The translations under genes were made by a program, and so were the position numbers. The notes beneath the pieces were generated by a model that was not told the DNA's origin, did not search any database, and was given only the letters and a program-made list of their open reading frames with translations. A DNA stretch of 64,000 nt from JBCCGI01 sp039029355 (GTDB lineage Bacteria; Planctomycetota; UBA1135; GCA-002686595). The number at the start of each line of letters is the position of its first letter. Positions within the stretch are counted from its first letter, which is position 1. The stretch is taken from positions 1 to 64,000 of the forward strand of contig JBCCGI010000019.1 of assembly GCA_039029355.1 (NCBI GenBank). Direction: 5' to 3'. Of this stretch, positions 51,212 through 59,793 are shown in pieces.

Positions 51212-52549
51212 ATGATGCTCTCCGCCGTTCCCCTCCTGCTCTCGGTCCTCTCCCCCTCCGGCTCCGACTGGCCCCAGTTCCGCGGCCCGCTCGCCTCGGG
51301 CGTGCGCAGCGGGGTCGAGCTCCCCGAGGAGCTCGGGGAGCCGGCCTGGAGGGTCGACGTCCCGGGGCTCAGCCACGCCTCGCCGGTGGTGCTGGGGAGC
51401 CGCGTCTTCGTCGCGACGGCGATCCCCACCGGCATCACGCCCGAGCTCAAGGTGGGCCTCTACGGGGCCGGCGACTCGGCCGAGGACCTGGTCGAGACCG
51501 AGTTCCGGCTGCTGGCCTTCGACGTCGGCAGCGGCGAGAAGCTGTGGGACACGCTCGCGGCGAAGACCGTGCCGCAGTTCGGGCGCCACACGAAGGCCAC
51601 CCAGGCGAACTCCACGCCGGCCGCCACCGGCGACGCGGTGGTCGCCGTGTTCGGCTCCGCGGGGCTCTTCTGCTTCGACGCCGCCAGCGGCGAGCAGCGC
51701 TGGCGCGTCGACCTCGGGCCGCTCGACTGCGGCCCGCCGCGCGAGTCGGGCCTGCACTGGGGCTACGCCAGCTCGCCGGTGGTCCACGACGGCCGCGTCG
51801 TCGTCCAGGTCGATGTGCAGGGCGAGTCCTACCTCGCGGCCTTCGCGCTCGAGGACGGCAAGGAGGTCTGGCGCACCCGGCGCGACGACGTCGACACCTG
51901 GTGCACGCCGACCATCCTGCCCGCCGCGGGCGAGCGCCCGGCGCAGGTGCTGGTCAACGGCTCCAAGCACATCGGCGCCTACCGCTTCGACGACGGCGCC
52001 GAGCTGTGGCACCTCTCCGGCGGCGGCGGCATTCCGGTGCCGACGCCGGTCGTCTCCGGCGACCTGGTGTACTTCACCAGCAACCACCGGCCGCTCGAGC
52101 CCTCCCACCCCCAGCAGCCGGTCTTCGCCGTTCGCCTGTCCGCCGAGGGCGACCTCGGCGTGCCGGATGAGGACGACCTCGGCGAGCACATGGCCTGGAT
52201 GGCCGCCCGCCGCGGCAACTACATGCAGACGCCGATCGTCTACGACGGCCTGGCGTGGTTCTGCAAGGACGACGGCATCGTGACGTGCTTCGACGCCGAG
52301 ACCGGCGAGGAGTTCTACCGCGAGCGCCTCGGCGAGGGCCGCACCGGCTTCACCGCCTCGCCGGTCGCGGGCTACGGGATGGTGTACTTCACCAGCGAGG
52401 AGGGTGACGTCTACACCGTCTCGGCCAGCGACGAGTTCGAGGTGATCGCCCACAGCGAGCTGGGCGACATCTGCATGACGACGCCGGCCATCGTCGACGA
52501 CGGGCTGGTGTTCCGCACGCAGCGCCAGCTGATGCGCTTCGACCCCTGA
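51212..52549 (+). CDS. Exported PQQ-like beta-propeller protein
   Basis: 445 residues. A short signal-like start (MMLSAVPLLLSVLSPSGS) leads into DWPQFRGPLASGV, the phrase that opens planctomycete PQQ-like (BamB-type) propeller proteins. Blades follow with the tryptophan-docking pattern: LLAFDVGSGEKLWDTL, LFCFDAASGEQRWRVDL, LAAFALEDGKEVWRT, VTCFDAETGEEFYRERL. No quinone-binding or catalytic residues of dehydrogenases are evident, so a scaffold or binding role is inferred. ATG 51212 is chosen because AAGG lies 7 bases upstream and the signal starts at once; GTG 51206 is an alternative. Its stop faces the large PQQ-like protein, with a strong hairpin between them. Confidence 0.88.
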   Translation: MMLSAVPLLLSVLSPSGSDWPQFRGPLASGVRSGVELPEELGEPAWRVDVPGLSHASPVVLGSRVFVATAIPTGITPELKVGLYGAGDSAEDLVETEFRLLAFDVGSGEKLWDTLAAKTVPQFGRHTKATQANSTPAATGDAVVAVFGSAGLFCFDAASGEQRWRVDLGPLDCGPPRESGLHWGYASSPVVHDGRVVVQVDVQGESYLAAFALEDGKEVWRTRRDDVDTWCTPTILPAAGERPAQVLVNGSKHIGAYRFDDGAELWHLSGGGGIPVPTPVVSGDLVYFTSNHRPLEPSHPQQPVFAVRLSAEGDLGVPDEDDLGEHMAWMAARRGNYMQTPIVYDGLAWFCKDDGIVTCFDAETGEEFYRERLGEGRTGFTASPVAGYGMVYFTSEEGDVYTVSASDEFEVIAHSELGDICMTTPAIVDDGLVFRTQRQLMRFDP

Positions 52550-52584
52550 GCGGGGCGGGCGGCGGCGCCGCCCGTGGAGGAGCG

Positions 52585-52625
52585 CGAGGCCGCGCGCCAC
52601 CGCCCGGCGGTGACGCGCGGCCTCG
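52585..52625. terminator. Long bidirectional hairpin between convergent PQQ-like genes
   Basis: A 12-base perfect outer stem (CGAGGCCGCGCG and complement) is continued by an inner CACCGCC/GGCGGTG stem, giving nearly 20 paired bases. It lies between stops at 52549 and 52636. Confidence 0.65.
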
Positions 52626-52635
52626 AAAGGAGGCT

Positions 52636-55600
52636 CTACTCCTCGAGCTGCAGCGTCACCGCCTCGCTCGCGAACACGCCCGCGAAGCCGGGCGTCAGCT
52701 GCACGAAGGCGTGGTACAGCGTCACTCCCGCGAGCGATGCGGCGAGGCCCGACGGCACCGCCAGCTCGGCGCGCGCGTCGCCGTTTGCGTCCAGCACGCC
52801 GAAGGTGTCCACGAAGGGCGGCTGGTTCGCGTCGGTCACCGTCGCGAGGAAGTAGGGATCCGGCACGAGCGGCACCAGCACGCTTCCGAACGGGACGCCC
52901 GGGCTCGTGCCGGTGGCGCTGCCGGCCACGAAGTAGAAGTCGCCGGCCTCGCTCGCGGGCCGGTCGAGCAGGAACACCGCCGGCTCGGGCTCGGCCAGCG
53001 AGACCGCGCCCGGACCGAAGACGAGCGCCTTGGGGTCGAGGCGCGCCACGTCGGCCGCGCCGCCGGGCACGACGCTCGTCGCGTCGACCAGGGCGAAGGT
53101 CGCTCCCCCACCGCTGGCGAGCGCCCGCATCCGGTCGCCGCCGGACGCGGTGTCCGCCGTGACCGTGTGCAGCGTGGTGCCGGTGGCGAGATCGAGCGTC
53201 AGCGCCTCGGCCAGCCCGTCCCCGCGTCCGGCGGCGATCGCCAGGGTACGCGGATCGGCGCCGGGCTCGGCGTCGAGATAGGTGCGCGGCTCGGCGAGCG
53301 TGCCGAGGGAGCGCTCCCACAGCGTCGCGCCGGTCGCGGTGTCGATACCCAGCGCCGCGACGCGCGGGTCGCCGGGGGCCGCCGACGCGCCGGTCACGAT
53401 CGCGAGCACGCCTCCGCCCGGCGCGAGCACCAGCTCGCCGGGACCGGACAGCGATCCCGGGGTCGGGTCCACCGCACGACCCCAGAGCACCGTGCCCGTC
53501 TGCACGTCCAGCGCCGCGAAGGCCAGGCGCGCGCTGACCTCGGTCGTGCCGAGGTAGCGGCCGAGCACGAACAGCACCGTCCCGTCCTCCGAGAGCGCGA
53601 GGTCCGACGGCTGCGGCACGCCGAGCGAGAGGACGGGGTCGAAGTCGGAATCGTTCAGCACCGTGTTGGACAGCAGCGCACCGGTCAGAGCGTCGCGCTC
53701 CAGGACCCGCAGCTCGTCCGACGGGAACTGCGCGCCGACCAGGCCGAACACGCGGTCGCCGGGCTCATCGACGGCCAGGGCACCGGCCCACCAGGTGTCG
53801 AAGCCGGCCGTGGGCCACTCCTCGACCCAGAGGGTCGCACCGGTCGCACCGTCGACCGCGCGCATGGCCGTCTCGGACAGGAACGAGTCGCCGGTGTGGC
53901 CGTGATGCACGTACGCCACCGGGCCCGCGGCGCCCGCGGGCTGCGCGGCGACGAGGTCGCGCGCGTTCCCGAAGCCGGTGTAGGACTCGGTCCACAGCAC
54001 GGCGCCGGTCGCGCCGTCGAGGCCGTCGAGGCCACCCGGGTGGAAGGTCGACGTACCGGCCAGGCTCGCGTAGACGAGCGAGCCGTCCGCCGCCGCCGCG
54101 ATCGGATCGCCGGGCCCGAAGAAGTTGAAGTCGGACTGCCCGAGCGGCAGCTCGACCTGCCACAGGAGCGACGCGTCGTTGCGGTCGACCGCCACCACCT
54201 CGCGCAGCCCGCCCGGGTTGCGCAGCAGGCCGAAGGCCGCCGGGCCGCCGGCCGGCGCGGCCAGGCCCACGCCCTCGGGCACGCCCTCCTCGATGCCGAA
54301 CAGCGTCGTCCAGGTGACGGTGCCGTCGGGCTCATAGGCCGTGACCTCGAAGTCCTCGTCGATCTGACCGACGGGAAAGTCCGACGACGAGCGCAGGAGC
54401 CGCGTCGCTCCGGTCGTCTCGACGAACGCCACGCCGCCCATGCGCGGGAAGTCGCCCACCGGCAGCACGTCGAGCTCGGAGAAGATCGTCGCCCCGTCGT
54501 TGAGCACGTCGATCACCGCGAGGAACGTCTTGCGCGCCACGACCGCCGAGGACTCCGAAGCGTCGTACCACAGCGCCATGCGCTGCGTCCCGGCGTCGAC
54601 GTCGGTGAAGATCGGCGTGCTCTTGCTGAGCTCGGGCAATCCGAGCGTCCACTTGATCTCGCCGGTCTGCGGGCGCACGCCGTGCACGAAGAGCGGCTGC
54701 AGGAAGCTGTAGCCAACCGGCTCGCGCGCCACGACCAACACATCGGGCCCCAGCGGACTGACGTCCAGCGCCTCCACGACGCCCGGAACGGCCGTGGTCC
54801 AGAGCTCGGCACCGTCCGACGTCTGCAGGCCCACCAGGTTGTTCGTGCCCGAGACCGGCTCGAAGCCCACCGTGACCAGCGACCCGGCGGGATCGACCGC
54901 AAGCGACGTCGGCGTGGCGTCGCCGGCGAAGAGCGCCAGCCCCGTGGTCCAGAGCAGGGCGCCGGTCGCGCCGTCGTAGGCGTCGACGCGCGACACGGTC
55001 AGGCCCGAGCCCCCGTCCTGCAGCACGTAGACAACCGCCCCCGCGGCGTCGGTAGCGAGCGCGATCGGGCGCGTGTCGAACGCGAGCTGGGTGCTCCAAA
55101 GCGCCGCGCCGGTGACCGGGTCGTGGGACGTGACGAGGTCCGAGGGCGAGCCCTGCTCAAGCAGCGAGAACAGGCGCGAACCGTCGTCCGCGCCCGCGAG
55201 CTCGAACAGCGGGAAGATCCCGCCGAAGGACACCTGCAGGTCGACGCGCCAGGTCTCGACGCCGTCATCGATACGAAGGAGAGAGCGGCCTTCGTCGAAG
55301 TCCTGAAGCGTCGCGAACGCCCCGGTGCCGTCGCGCGGGGCGAAGAGCGCCACGGGGTTCTTGTCGTTGGTGTCGTTCACCCAGGTCCACAGCACGCTCC
55401 CTTCGGCGTCCACCGCCGAGACCGTCGCCAGACGGTCGCTCCCGCTCGGGATGCCGTAGCTGCCCCCGAGGGTGATGAGCGTCCCCGCCTGCGCGGCGGA
55501 GCGTTCGGCCCAATCGGAGCGCGGGCCGGCGAGCGGGACCTGGGTCGAGCCAGCGACCTCGACGTCCTCCTCGGCGACGTAGGTCGGGGCCTGGGCGAGC

Positions 55601-55659
55601 AGCGCGGACGCGGGAAGCGCCGCCGCGCAGAGGAAACCGGGCACGAGCGAACGGAGCAT
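52636..55659 (-). CDS. Large secreted PQQ-like beta-propeller protein with C-terminal module
   Basis: 1007 residues. Signal peptide (PGFLCAAALPASALLAQ), then repeated blades of the PQQ-like type: TVSAVDAEGSVLWTWV, TSHDPVTGAALWSTQLA, VDAYDGATGALLWTTGLA, GLDGATGAVLWTESY, ALDVQTGTVLWGRAV, GIDTATGATLWERSL. The number of blades (about 14 or more) suggests two propellers in tandem. The last about 100 residues (from GDFYFVAGSATGTSPGVPFG to EAVTLQLEE) resemble in outline the C-terminal modules of the FG-GAP proteins. No catalytic motif. A purine-rich AAAGG lies just upstream of ATG 55659. Exported and possibly surface-anchored by its C-terminus (inference). Confidence 0.88.
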   Translation of the reverse strand: MLRSLVPGFLCAAALPASALLAQAPTYVAEEDVEVAGSTQVPLAGPRSDWAERSAAQAGTLITLGGSYGIPSGSDRLATVSAVDAEGSVLWTWVNDTNDKNPVALFAPRDGTGAFATLQDFDEGRSLLRIDDGVETWRVDLQVSFGGIFPLFELAGADDGSRLFSLLEQGSPSDLVTSHDPVTGAALWSTQLAFDTRPIALATDAAGAVVYVLQDGGSGLTVSRVDAYDGATGALLWTTGLALFAGDATPTSLAVDPAGSLVTVGFEPVSGTNNLVGLQTSDGAELWTTAVPGVVEALDVSPLGPDVLVVAREPVGYSFLQPLFVHGVRPQTGEIKWTLGLPELSKSTPIFTDVDAGTQRMALWYDASESSAVVARKTFLAVIDVLNDGATIFSELDVLPVGDFPRMGGVAFVETTGATRLLRSSSDFPVGQIDEDFEVTAYEPDGTVTWTTLFGIEEGVPEGVGLAAPAGGPAAFGLLRNPGGLREVVAVDRNDASLLWQVELPLGQSDFNFFGPGDPIAAAADGSLVYASLAGTSTFHPGGLDGLDGATGAVLWTESYTGFGNARDLVAAQPAGAAGPVAYVHHGHTGDSFLSETAMRAVDGATGATLWVEEWPTAGFDTWWAGALAVDEPGDRVFGLVGAQFPSDELRVLERDALTGALLSNTVLNDSDFDPVLSLGVPQPSDLALSEDGTVLFVLGRYLGTTEVSARLAFAALDVQTGTVLWGRAVDPTPGSLSGPGELVLAPGGGVLAIVTGASAAPGDPRVAALGIDTATGATLWERSLGTLAEPRTYLDAEPGADPRTLAIAAGRGDGLAEALTLDLATGTTLHTVTADTASGGDRMRALASGGGATFALVDATSVVPGGAADVARLDPKALVFGPGAVSLAEPEPAVFLLDRPASEAGDFYFVAGSATGTSPGVPFGSVLVPLVPDPYFLATVTDANQPPFVDTFGVLDANGDARAELAVPSGLAASLAGVTLYHAFVQLTPGFAGVFASEAVTLQLEE

Positions 55660-55824
55660 AAAGCTGCCTTTCTCGGCTGTCGGAGACGAGCGAGTTGTTC
55701 CGCCCGGGCCGGCTCCCGGGCACTGTGACCGAGTCTAGCGGCCCGTCGGGTTTTCGGGAGATCCAACCAAGGCAAGACCTGGGTTGTGGCGTCTACACTC
55801 GCAACTCCACTCCAAGGCGCCTCC

Positions 55825-56994
55825 ATGCTCACGATCGCTCCCACCCTCGTCCTCGCCACCTTCGCCTCGGTCCGCTTCTGCCCGCTCGAGAAGAGCCTGG
55901 TCGAGGCCGACGTGATCGTCCGCGGCCGCATCGCCGCGATCCTCGAGCCGCGCGAGTCCTCCGGAGCCGTCGACTGGACCAGCGGCGGCCTCTACGAGCT
56001 GGAGGTGCAGGCCGGCTTCGCCGGCGCGGTCGCCGCCGACGAGCGGCTCCGCGTCGCGGGCTGCGGCAACTGGACCTGCGAGGAGCGGACGACCGAGTAC
56101 GCCGTAGGCCAGGAGCTGTTCCTGCTGCTCGACCGCGACGGCGAGCACCTCGCGCCGGTCTTCGGCTTCCAGTCCGAGTTCCTGGTCCGGGACGGCGAGA
56201 TCGAGGCGTCGCACCTCAGCCCCGGCCTCGGCGCGGCCGCCCCCTTCTTCGGAGCCCTGCCCGAGCTCGTCGCCTTCGCGCGCCTGCAGGGCGCCGAGCA
56301 GCACGCCGCCTGGGTGCGGCTGCTGCGCCACGACAACGCCGACGCGCGCGCCTTCGCGCTCCGGCGCTTCTTCAGGATCCACTTCCTGCGCGACGAGGAG
56401 CCGGGCGACCCCGGCCCCTACGACGGGATCGCGGACGACGTCCTGGCGGAGCTCTTCGCGGGCGTGGTCGCGGAGATCCCGGCCGACCCGGGGCGGCGCT
56501 CGCACGCTGACCGTGCGCTGCTCAACATCTGGGCGCATGCCCTCGACGCGCGCTCGGCCACCTTCCGGGCCAGCGTCGACGCGACGCGGCGGCGCGCGAT
56601 CGAGCGGCTTGCGGTCCCCGCGGACGTCGAGGTCGACGAGGACGACCGCCTCAAGTCGCTCTATGCCCGCGCGCGGCTGGGCGCGGTCGAGGAGCTACCC
56701 GCGCTCTTCGCCGTGCTCGGAAGCGGCGACCACGGCACGCACTTCAAGGCCATGGCGGCGCTGGGCTCGCTGGCCCGCACGGCCGGCCTCCAGAGCCGCG
56801 CGGCGCTCGACGTGCTCGCGGCGCACGAACACGGCTCGCGCTGCGAGGCGAGCCTCGGCCGCACGGCGCGCGAGCTGCTCGGCGCGGCGGGGCTCGCCCC
56901 GACCTTCGCCGCCGACGAGGAGCTCAGCCTCGCCGAGGTGGCCCGGGCCTTCCGCGCCTACTGGGAGGAGCACCGTCTGGAGCTGCCCGAGTAG
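55825..56994 (+). CDS. Exported protein with HEAT-like C-terminal region
   Basis: 389 residues. A short hydrophobic start (TIAPTLVLATFASVRFC) precedes a beta domain of about 120 residues (VEADVIVRGRIAAILEP, YELEVQAGFAGAVAADERLRV, GQELFLLLDRDGEHLAPVFG). An alpha-helical region with HEAT-like pairs follows (AAWVRLLRHDNADARAFALRRF, ELPALFAVLGSG, HFKAMAALGSLARTAGL). The beta domain is reminiscent of TIMP/netrin-like folds, but I would not assert it. ATG 55825 is chosen for the hydrophobic start. It reads in the same direction as the VCBS gene, with a 63-base gap. Confidence 0.75.
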   Translation: MLTIAPTLVLATFASVRFCPLEKSLVEADVIVRGRIAAILEPRESSGAVDWTSGGLYELEVQAGFAGAVAADERLRVAGCGNWTCEERTTEYAVGQELFLLLDRDGEHLAPVFGFQSEFLVRDGEIEASHLSPGLGAAAPFFGALPELVAFARLQGAEQHAAWVRLLRHDNADARAFALRRFFRIHFLRDEEPGDPGPYDGIADDVLAELFAGVVAEIPADPGRRSHADRALLNIWAHALDARSATFRASVDATRRRAIERLAVPADVEVDEDDRLKSLYARARLGAVEELPALFAVLGSGDHGTHFKAMAALGSLARTAGLQSRAALDVLAAHEHGSRCEASLGRTARELLGAAGLAPTFAADEELSLAEVARAFRAYWEEHRLELPE

Positions 56995-57057
56995 CGCCCG
57001 CGCCGGGGGTTTTCCGCGGCCCCGCGAAGACCGGCCGTGGGCTACCGTAGGCGGTTC

Positions 57058-59652
57058 ATGAGCGCTTCCCTCGTCCTCGCCCTCGCCGCCGCGCAGGTGC
57101 CCGTGCTTCCCAAGGAAGGCGTGCCCCAGCCGCTGTTCCCCGCCCGTCAGTTCGCCGCCACCGGCGGGAACACGCAGATCCTCGCGACCGGCGACCTCAA
57201 CCTCGACGGGCTCGACGACCTCATCGCGGGCGGGGCCAACGACAACGAGGTCAGCGTGCTGCTCGGCGCAGGCGACGGCACCTTTGGAGCACCCATCGTG
57301 CACTCGCGGGGGACGTTTCTCGGCAGCACCAACCCCTCGGCGGTCGCCGTCCTCGACCTGGACGGCAACGGCAACCCCGACGTCGTCGTGGGCGGACAGA
57401 ACCCGGCCGAGGCCCAGGTGTGGCTCGGCGACGGCACCGGCGCGCTCGCATACGGGAGCGGGCACGCCGTCGATCACTACGCAAGCGACCTCGCCGCGGG
57501 TGACCTCGACGGCGACGGCGTACCCGACCTGGCGGTGGCCAGCTCGTTGAGCGCATCGGTATCGTTCCTGCTCGGCGACGGGGCGGGTGGCTTCGGCGGC
57601 CCCGCCGTGTCCGACGTCGGTTCCGCGCCGCAGTCGATCGCGCTGGCCGACCTCGACCTCGACGGCGACCTCGACGCGGTTGGCGCTAGCACCGCCCAGC
57701 AGCTCGCGGTGCTCTTCGGCGACGGCGCCGGCGGCGTCTCGTCCATCCTGCCGCAGCCGGTCGCGGGCCCGCCCGCCGACCTGGTGCTTGCGGACGTCGA
57801 CGCGGACGGCGCGATCGACGCGCTGGTCGCGCTCGGGGGGATTGGCGGCGAGGTGGGGCTGCTCTTCGGGGACGGGTCCGGCACGCTCGGCGGTCAGGTC
57901 GACTTCGACCTCGGCGCCGATCCGGGCACGCTGCGCCTCGGCGACGTGACCGGCGACGGGCTGCTCGACATCGTCGCAGGCAAGGAAGACGAGACCTTCA
58001 CCGTGCTCGCCGGGGACGGCGCCGGAGGCTTCGCCGAGCGCGGCACCTTCGGGCCCGCCAGCATCTACGTCACGCTCGGTGACTTCGACGCGAACGGCGT
58101 GCGCGACATCGCCACGACCGGCGGCGACTTCCTCACGGTCTACCTGGGTCTCGGGCTCGGCGACTTCCTGGGCGCGTCGCAGGTGGACGGCGGGTCGGTG
58201 AACTTCGTGCAATCGGCTGCGGTCGGCGACCTCGACGGCGACGGACGCGCCGACGTGGCCCGCGGCGGGCACTCGACCAATACCGTCGGCGTATCGCTCG
58301 GCGCGGGTGACGGGACGTTCGCGTTCCTCGACCACTTCTCCACCGGCTGGGGCCCGCTGGACCTCTCCCTCGGCGACCTGAGCGGCGACGGCGTGCTGGA
58401 CGCGTTGACCGCCAACGAGAACACCGACGACCTCACGCTCCTCTTCGGCGACGGCACCGGCCGGCTGCCGGTGCGGGTGGACGTCGCGACCGGCGGTCTG
58501 GAGCCCGTCTCCGCAGGCCTCGCCGATCTGGACGCCGATGGCCGGCTGGACGTGGTCGCCGCCAACCGCGAATCGGACGATCTCTCGGTGCTGCTCGGCG
58601 CCGGCGCCGGCGGGCTGACGGCACCCACGATCTACCCAGCGGCGGGGGGCGAGCCGCGCTCGCTTGCCTTCGGCGACCTCGATCTTGATGGCGCGCTCGA
58701 CGTGGCGGCGGGCAGCGAGGCGTTCTCCTCGCGCCTCTCGATCCTGCTCGGCGACGGAGCCGGAGGCCTGGGCGCGACGGCGGAGCTGCTCTCGAGCCAG
58801 GTCGGCGCGTGCCCGCTGTCGATCGCGCTCGACGACGTCGACGGCGACGGCTTCCTCGACCTGTTGGCGGCCAACGAGGGCCGCGACAACGTCTCGGTCT
58901 TTCGGGGCGACGGACTGGGCGGGTTCCCGACCGAGACGATCTACCCGCTCGACGCGGAACGGCCCGAGTGGATCGCCGTCGCCGACCTGAACGCCGACGG
59001 CGCGGTCGACGTCGCGACGGCCAACAAGGACTCCTCATCGCCCAACGCGGCGGTGCTGCTCGGCGACGGCGCGGGCGGCTTCGGTCCCGCGCTCCACTTC
59101 GCGGCGCGCAAGTTCGATCCGGGCTTCGCAACGACGGCGGACCTGGACGTCGACGGGCGCGTGGACCTGGTGACCGCGCAGCGCTTCGACGGCACGGCGA
59201 CGGTGCACCTCGGCACGCGGGCGCTGGAGCCGGCCGGCACGCTCTTCGGCACGGGCACGGCGGGCTGCCGCGGACGGCTCGCGCCGGTGCTCGGCGGCCC
59301 GCCCGCGGTCGGCAGCGTGGACTTCGGAATCGGGTGCACCAACGCCCCGCCCCGCGCGCCGGGCGTCGCGCTGCTCGCCGGCGCGGGCGACCCTGCGGGG
59401 AACGAGCCCCCCGGGCTCGGCGTGCTCGTCCACGTGCAGCCCGCGACGCTGCTCTTCCCCGCCGGACTCCCGGTGCAGGCCGACGCCGGCGGGACGGCGT
59501 TCCTCGCGTTGCCGCTCCCGGCGGATCCCGCGCTCGCCGGCGAGGCCTTCCACGCGCAGTTCCTCTTCGAGGAGCCGCTGGCTTCGAGCTGCAGCCCGTC
59601 GCCGGCGCGCCTGGTCAGCTCGCGCGGGTTGCGGGTGACGGTGACGCCCTAG
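57058..59652 (+). CDS. Secreted VCBS/FG-GAP_3 repeat protein with C-terminal module
   Basis: 864 residues. Short signal peptide (SASLVLALAAAQVPV), then about a dozen VCBS/FG-GAP_3 repeats with Asp-rich calcium loops: TGDLNLDGLDDLIAGG, LDLDGNGNPDVVVGGQ, GDLDGDGVPDLAVASS, ADLDLDGDLDAVGAS and so on, each followed by VLLGAGDGTFGAP-like strands. The C-terminal module of about 130 residues starts at TLFGTGTAGCRGRL, includes CTNAPPRAPGVALLAGAGDP and LPADPALAGEAFHAQFLF, and ends LRVTVTP. This is closely parallel to the end of the FG-GAP protein at 39651. ATG 57058 is preferred over GTG 57037 because the signal peptide begins there. A calcium-stabilised surface propeller is inferred. Confidence 0.9.
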   Translation: MSASLVLALAAAQVPVLPKEGVPQPLFPARQFAATGGNTQILATGDLNLDGLDDLIAGGANDNEVSVLLGAGDGTFGAPIVHSRGTFLGSTNPSAVAVLDLDGNGNPDVVVGGQNPAEAQVWLGDGTGALAYGSGHAVDHYASDLAAGDLDGDGVPDLAVASSLSASVSFLLGDGAGGFGGPAVSDVGSAPQSIALADLDLDGDLDAVGASTAQQLAVLFGDGAGGVSSILPQPVAGPPADLVLADVDADGAIDALVALGGIGGEVGLLFGDGSGTLGGQVDFDLGADPGTLRLGDVTGDGLLDIVAGKEDETFTVLAGDGAGGFAERGTFGPASIYVTLGDFDANGVRDIATTGGDFLTVYLGLGLGDFLGASQVDGGSVNFVQSAAVGDLDGDGRADVARGGHSTNTVGVSLGAGDGTFAFLDHFSTGWGPLDLSLGDLSGDGVLDALTANENTDDLTLLFGDGTGRLPVRVDVATGGLEPVSAGLADLDADGRLDVVAANRESDDLSVLLGAGAGGLTAPTIYPAAGGEPRSLAFGDLDLDGALDVAAGSEAFSSRLSILLGDGAGGLGATAELLSSQVGACPLSIALDDVDGDGFLDLLAANEGRDNVSVFRGDGLGGFPTETIYPLDAERPEWIAVADLNADGAVDVATANKDSSSPNAAVLLGDGAGGFGPALHFAARKFDPGFATTADLDVDGRVDLVTAQRFDGTATVHLGTRALEPAGTLFGTGTAGCRGRLAPVLGGPPAVGSVDFGIGCTNAPPRAPGVALLAGAGDPAGNEPPGLGVLVHVQPATLLFPAGLPVQADAGGTAFLALPLPADPALAGEAFHAQFLFEEPLASSCSPSPARLVSSRGLRVTVTP

Positions 59653-59793
59653 AAGGCCTGCCCGGATCTGCGCGATCCGCGATGCAGCGGTCCCCGAGCC
59701 CCGCTCTGCGTCGCCGCGCGGCCCCCAAGGGCATCCAACCCTGGGGAGCTCGACGCTCACCGCCTCGCGAACCGTGAAGGCTCGGACCGGCTC

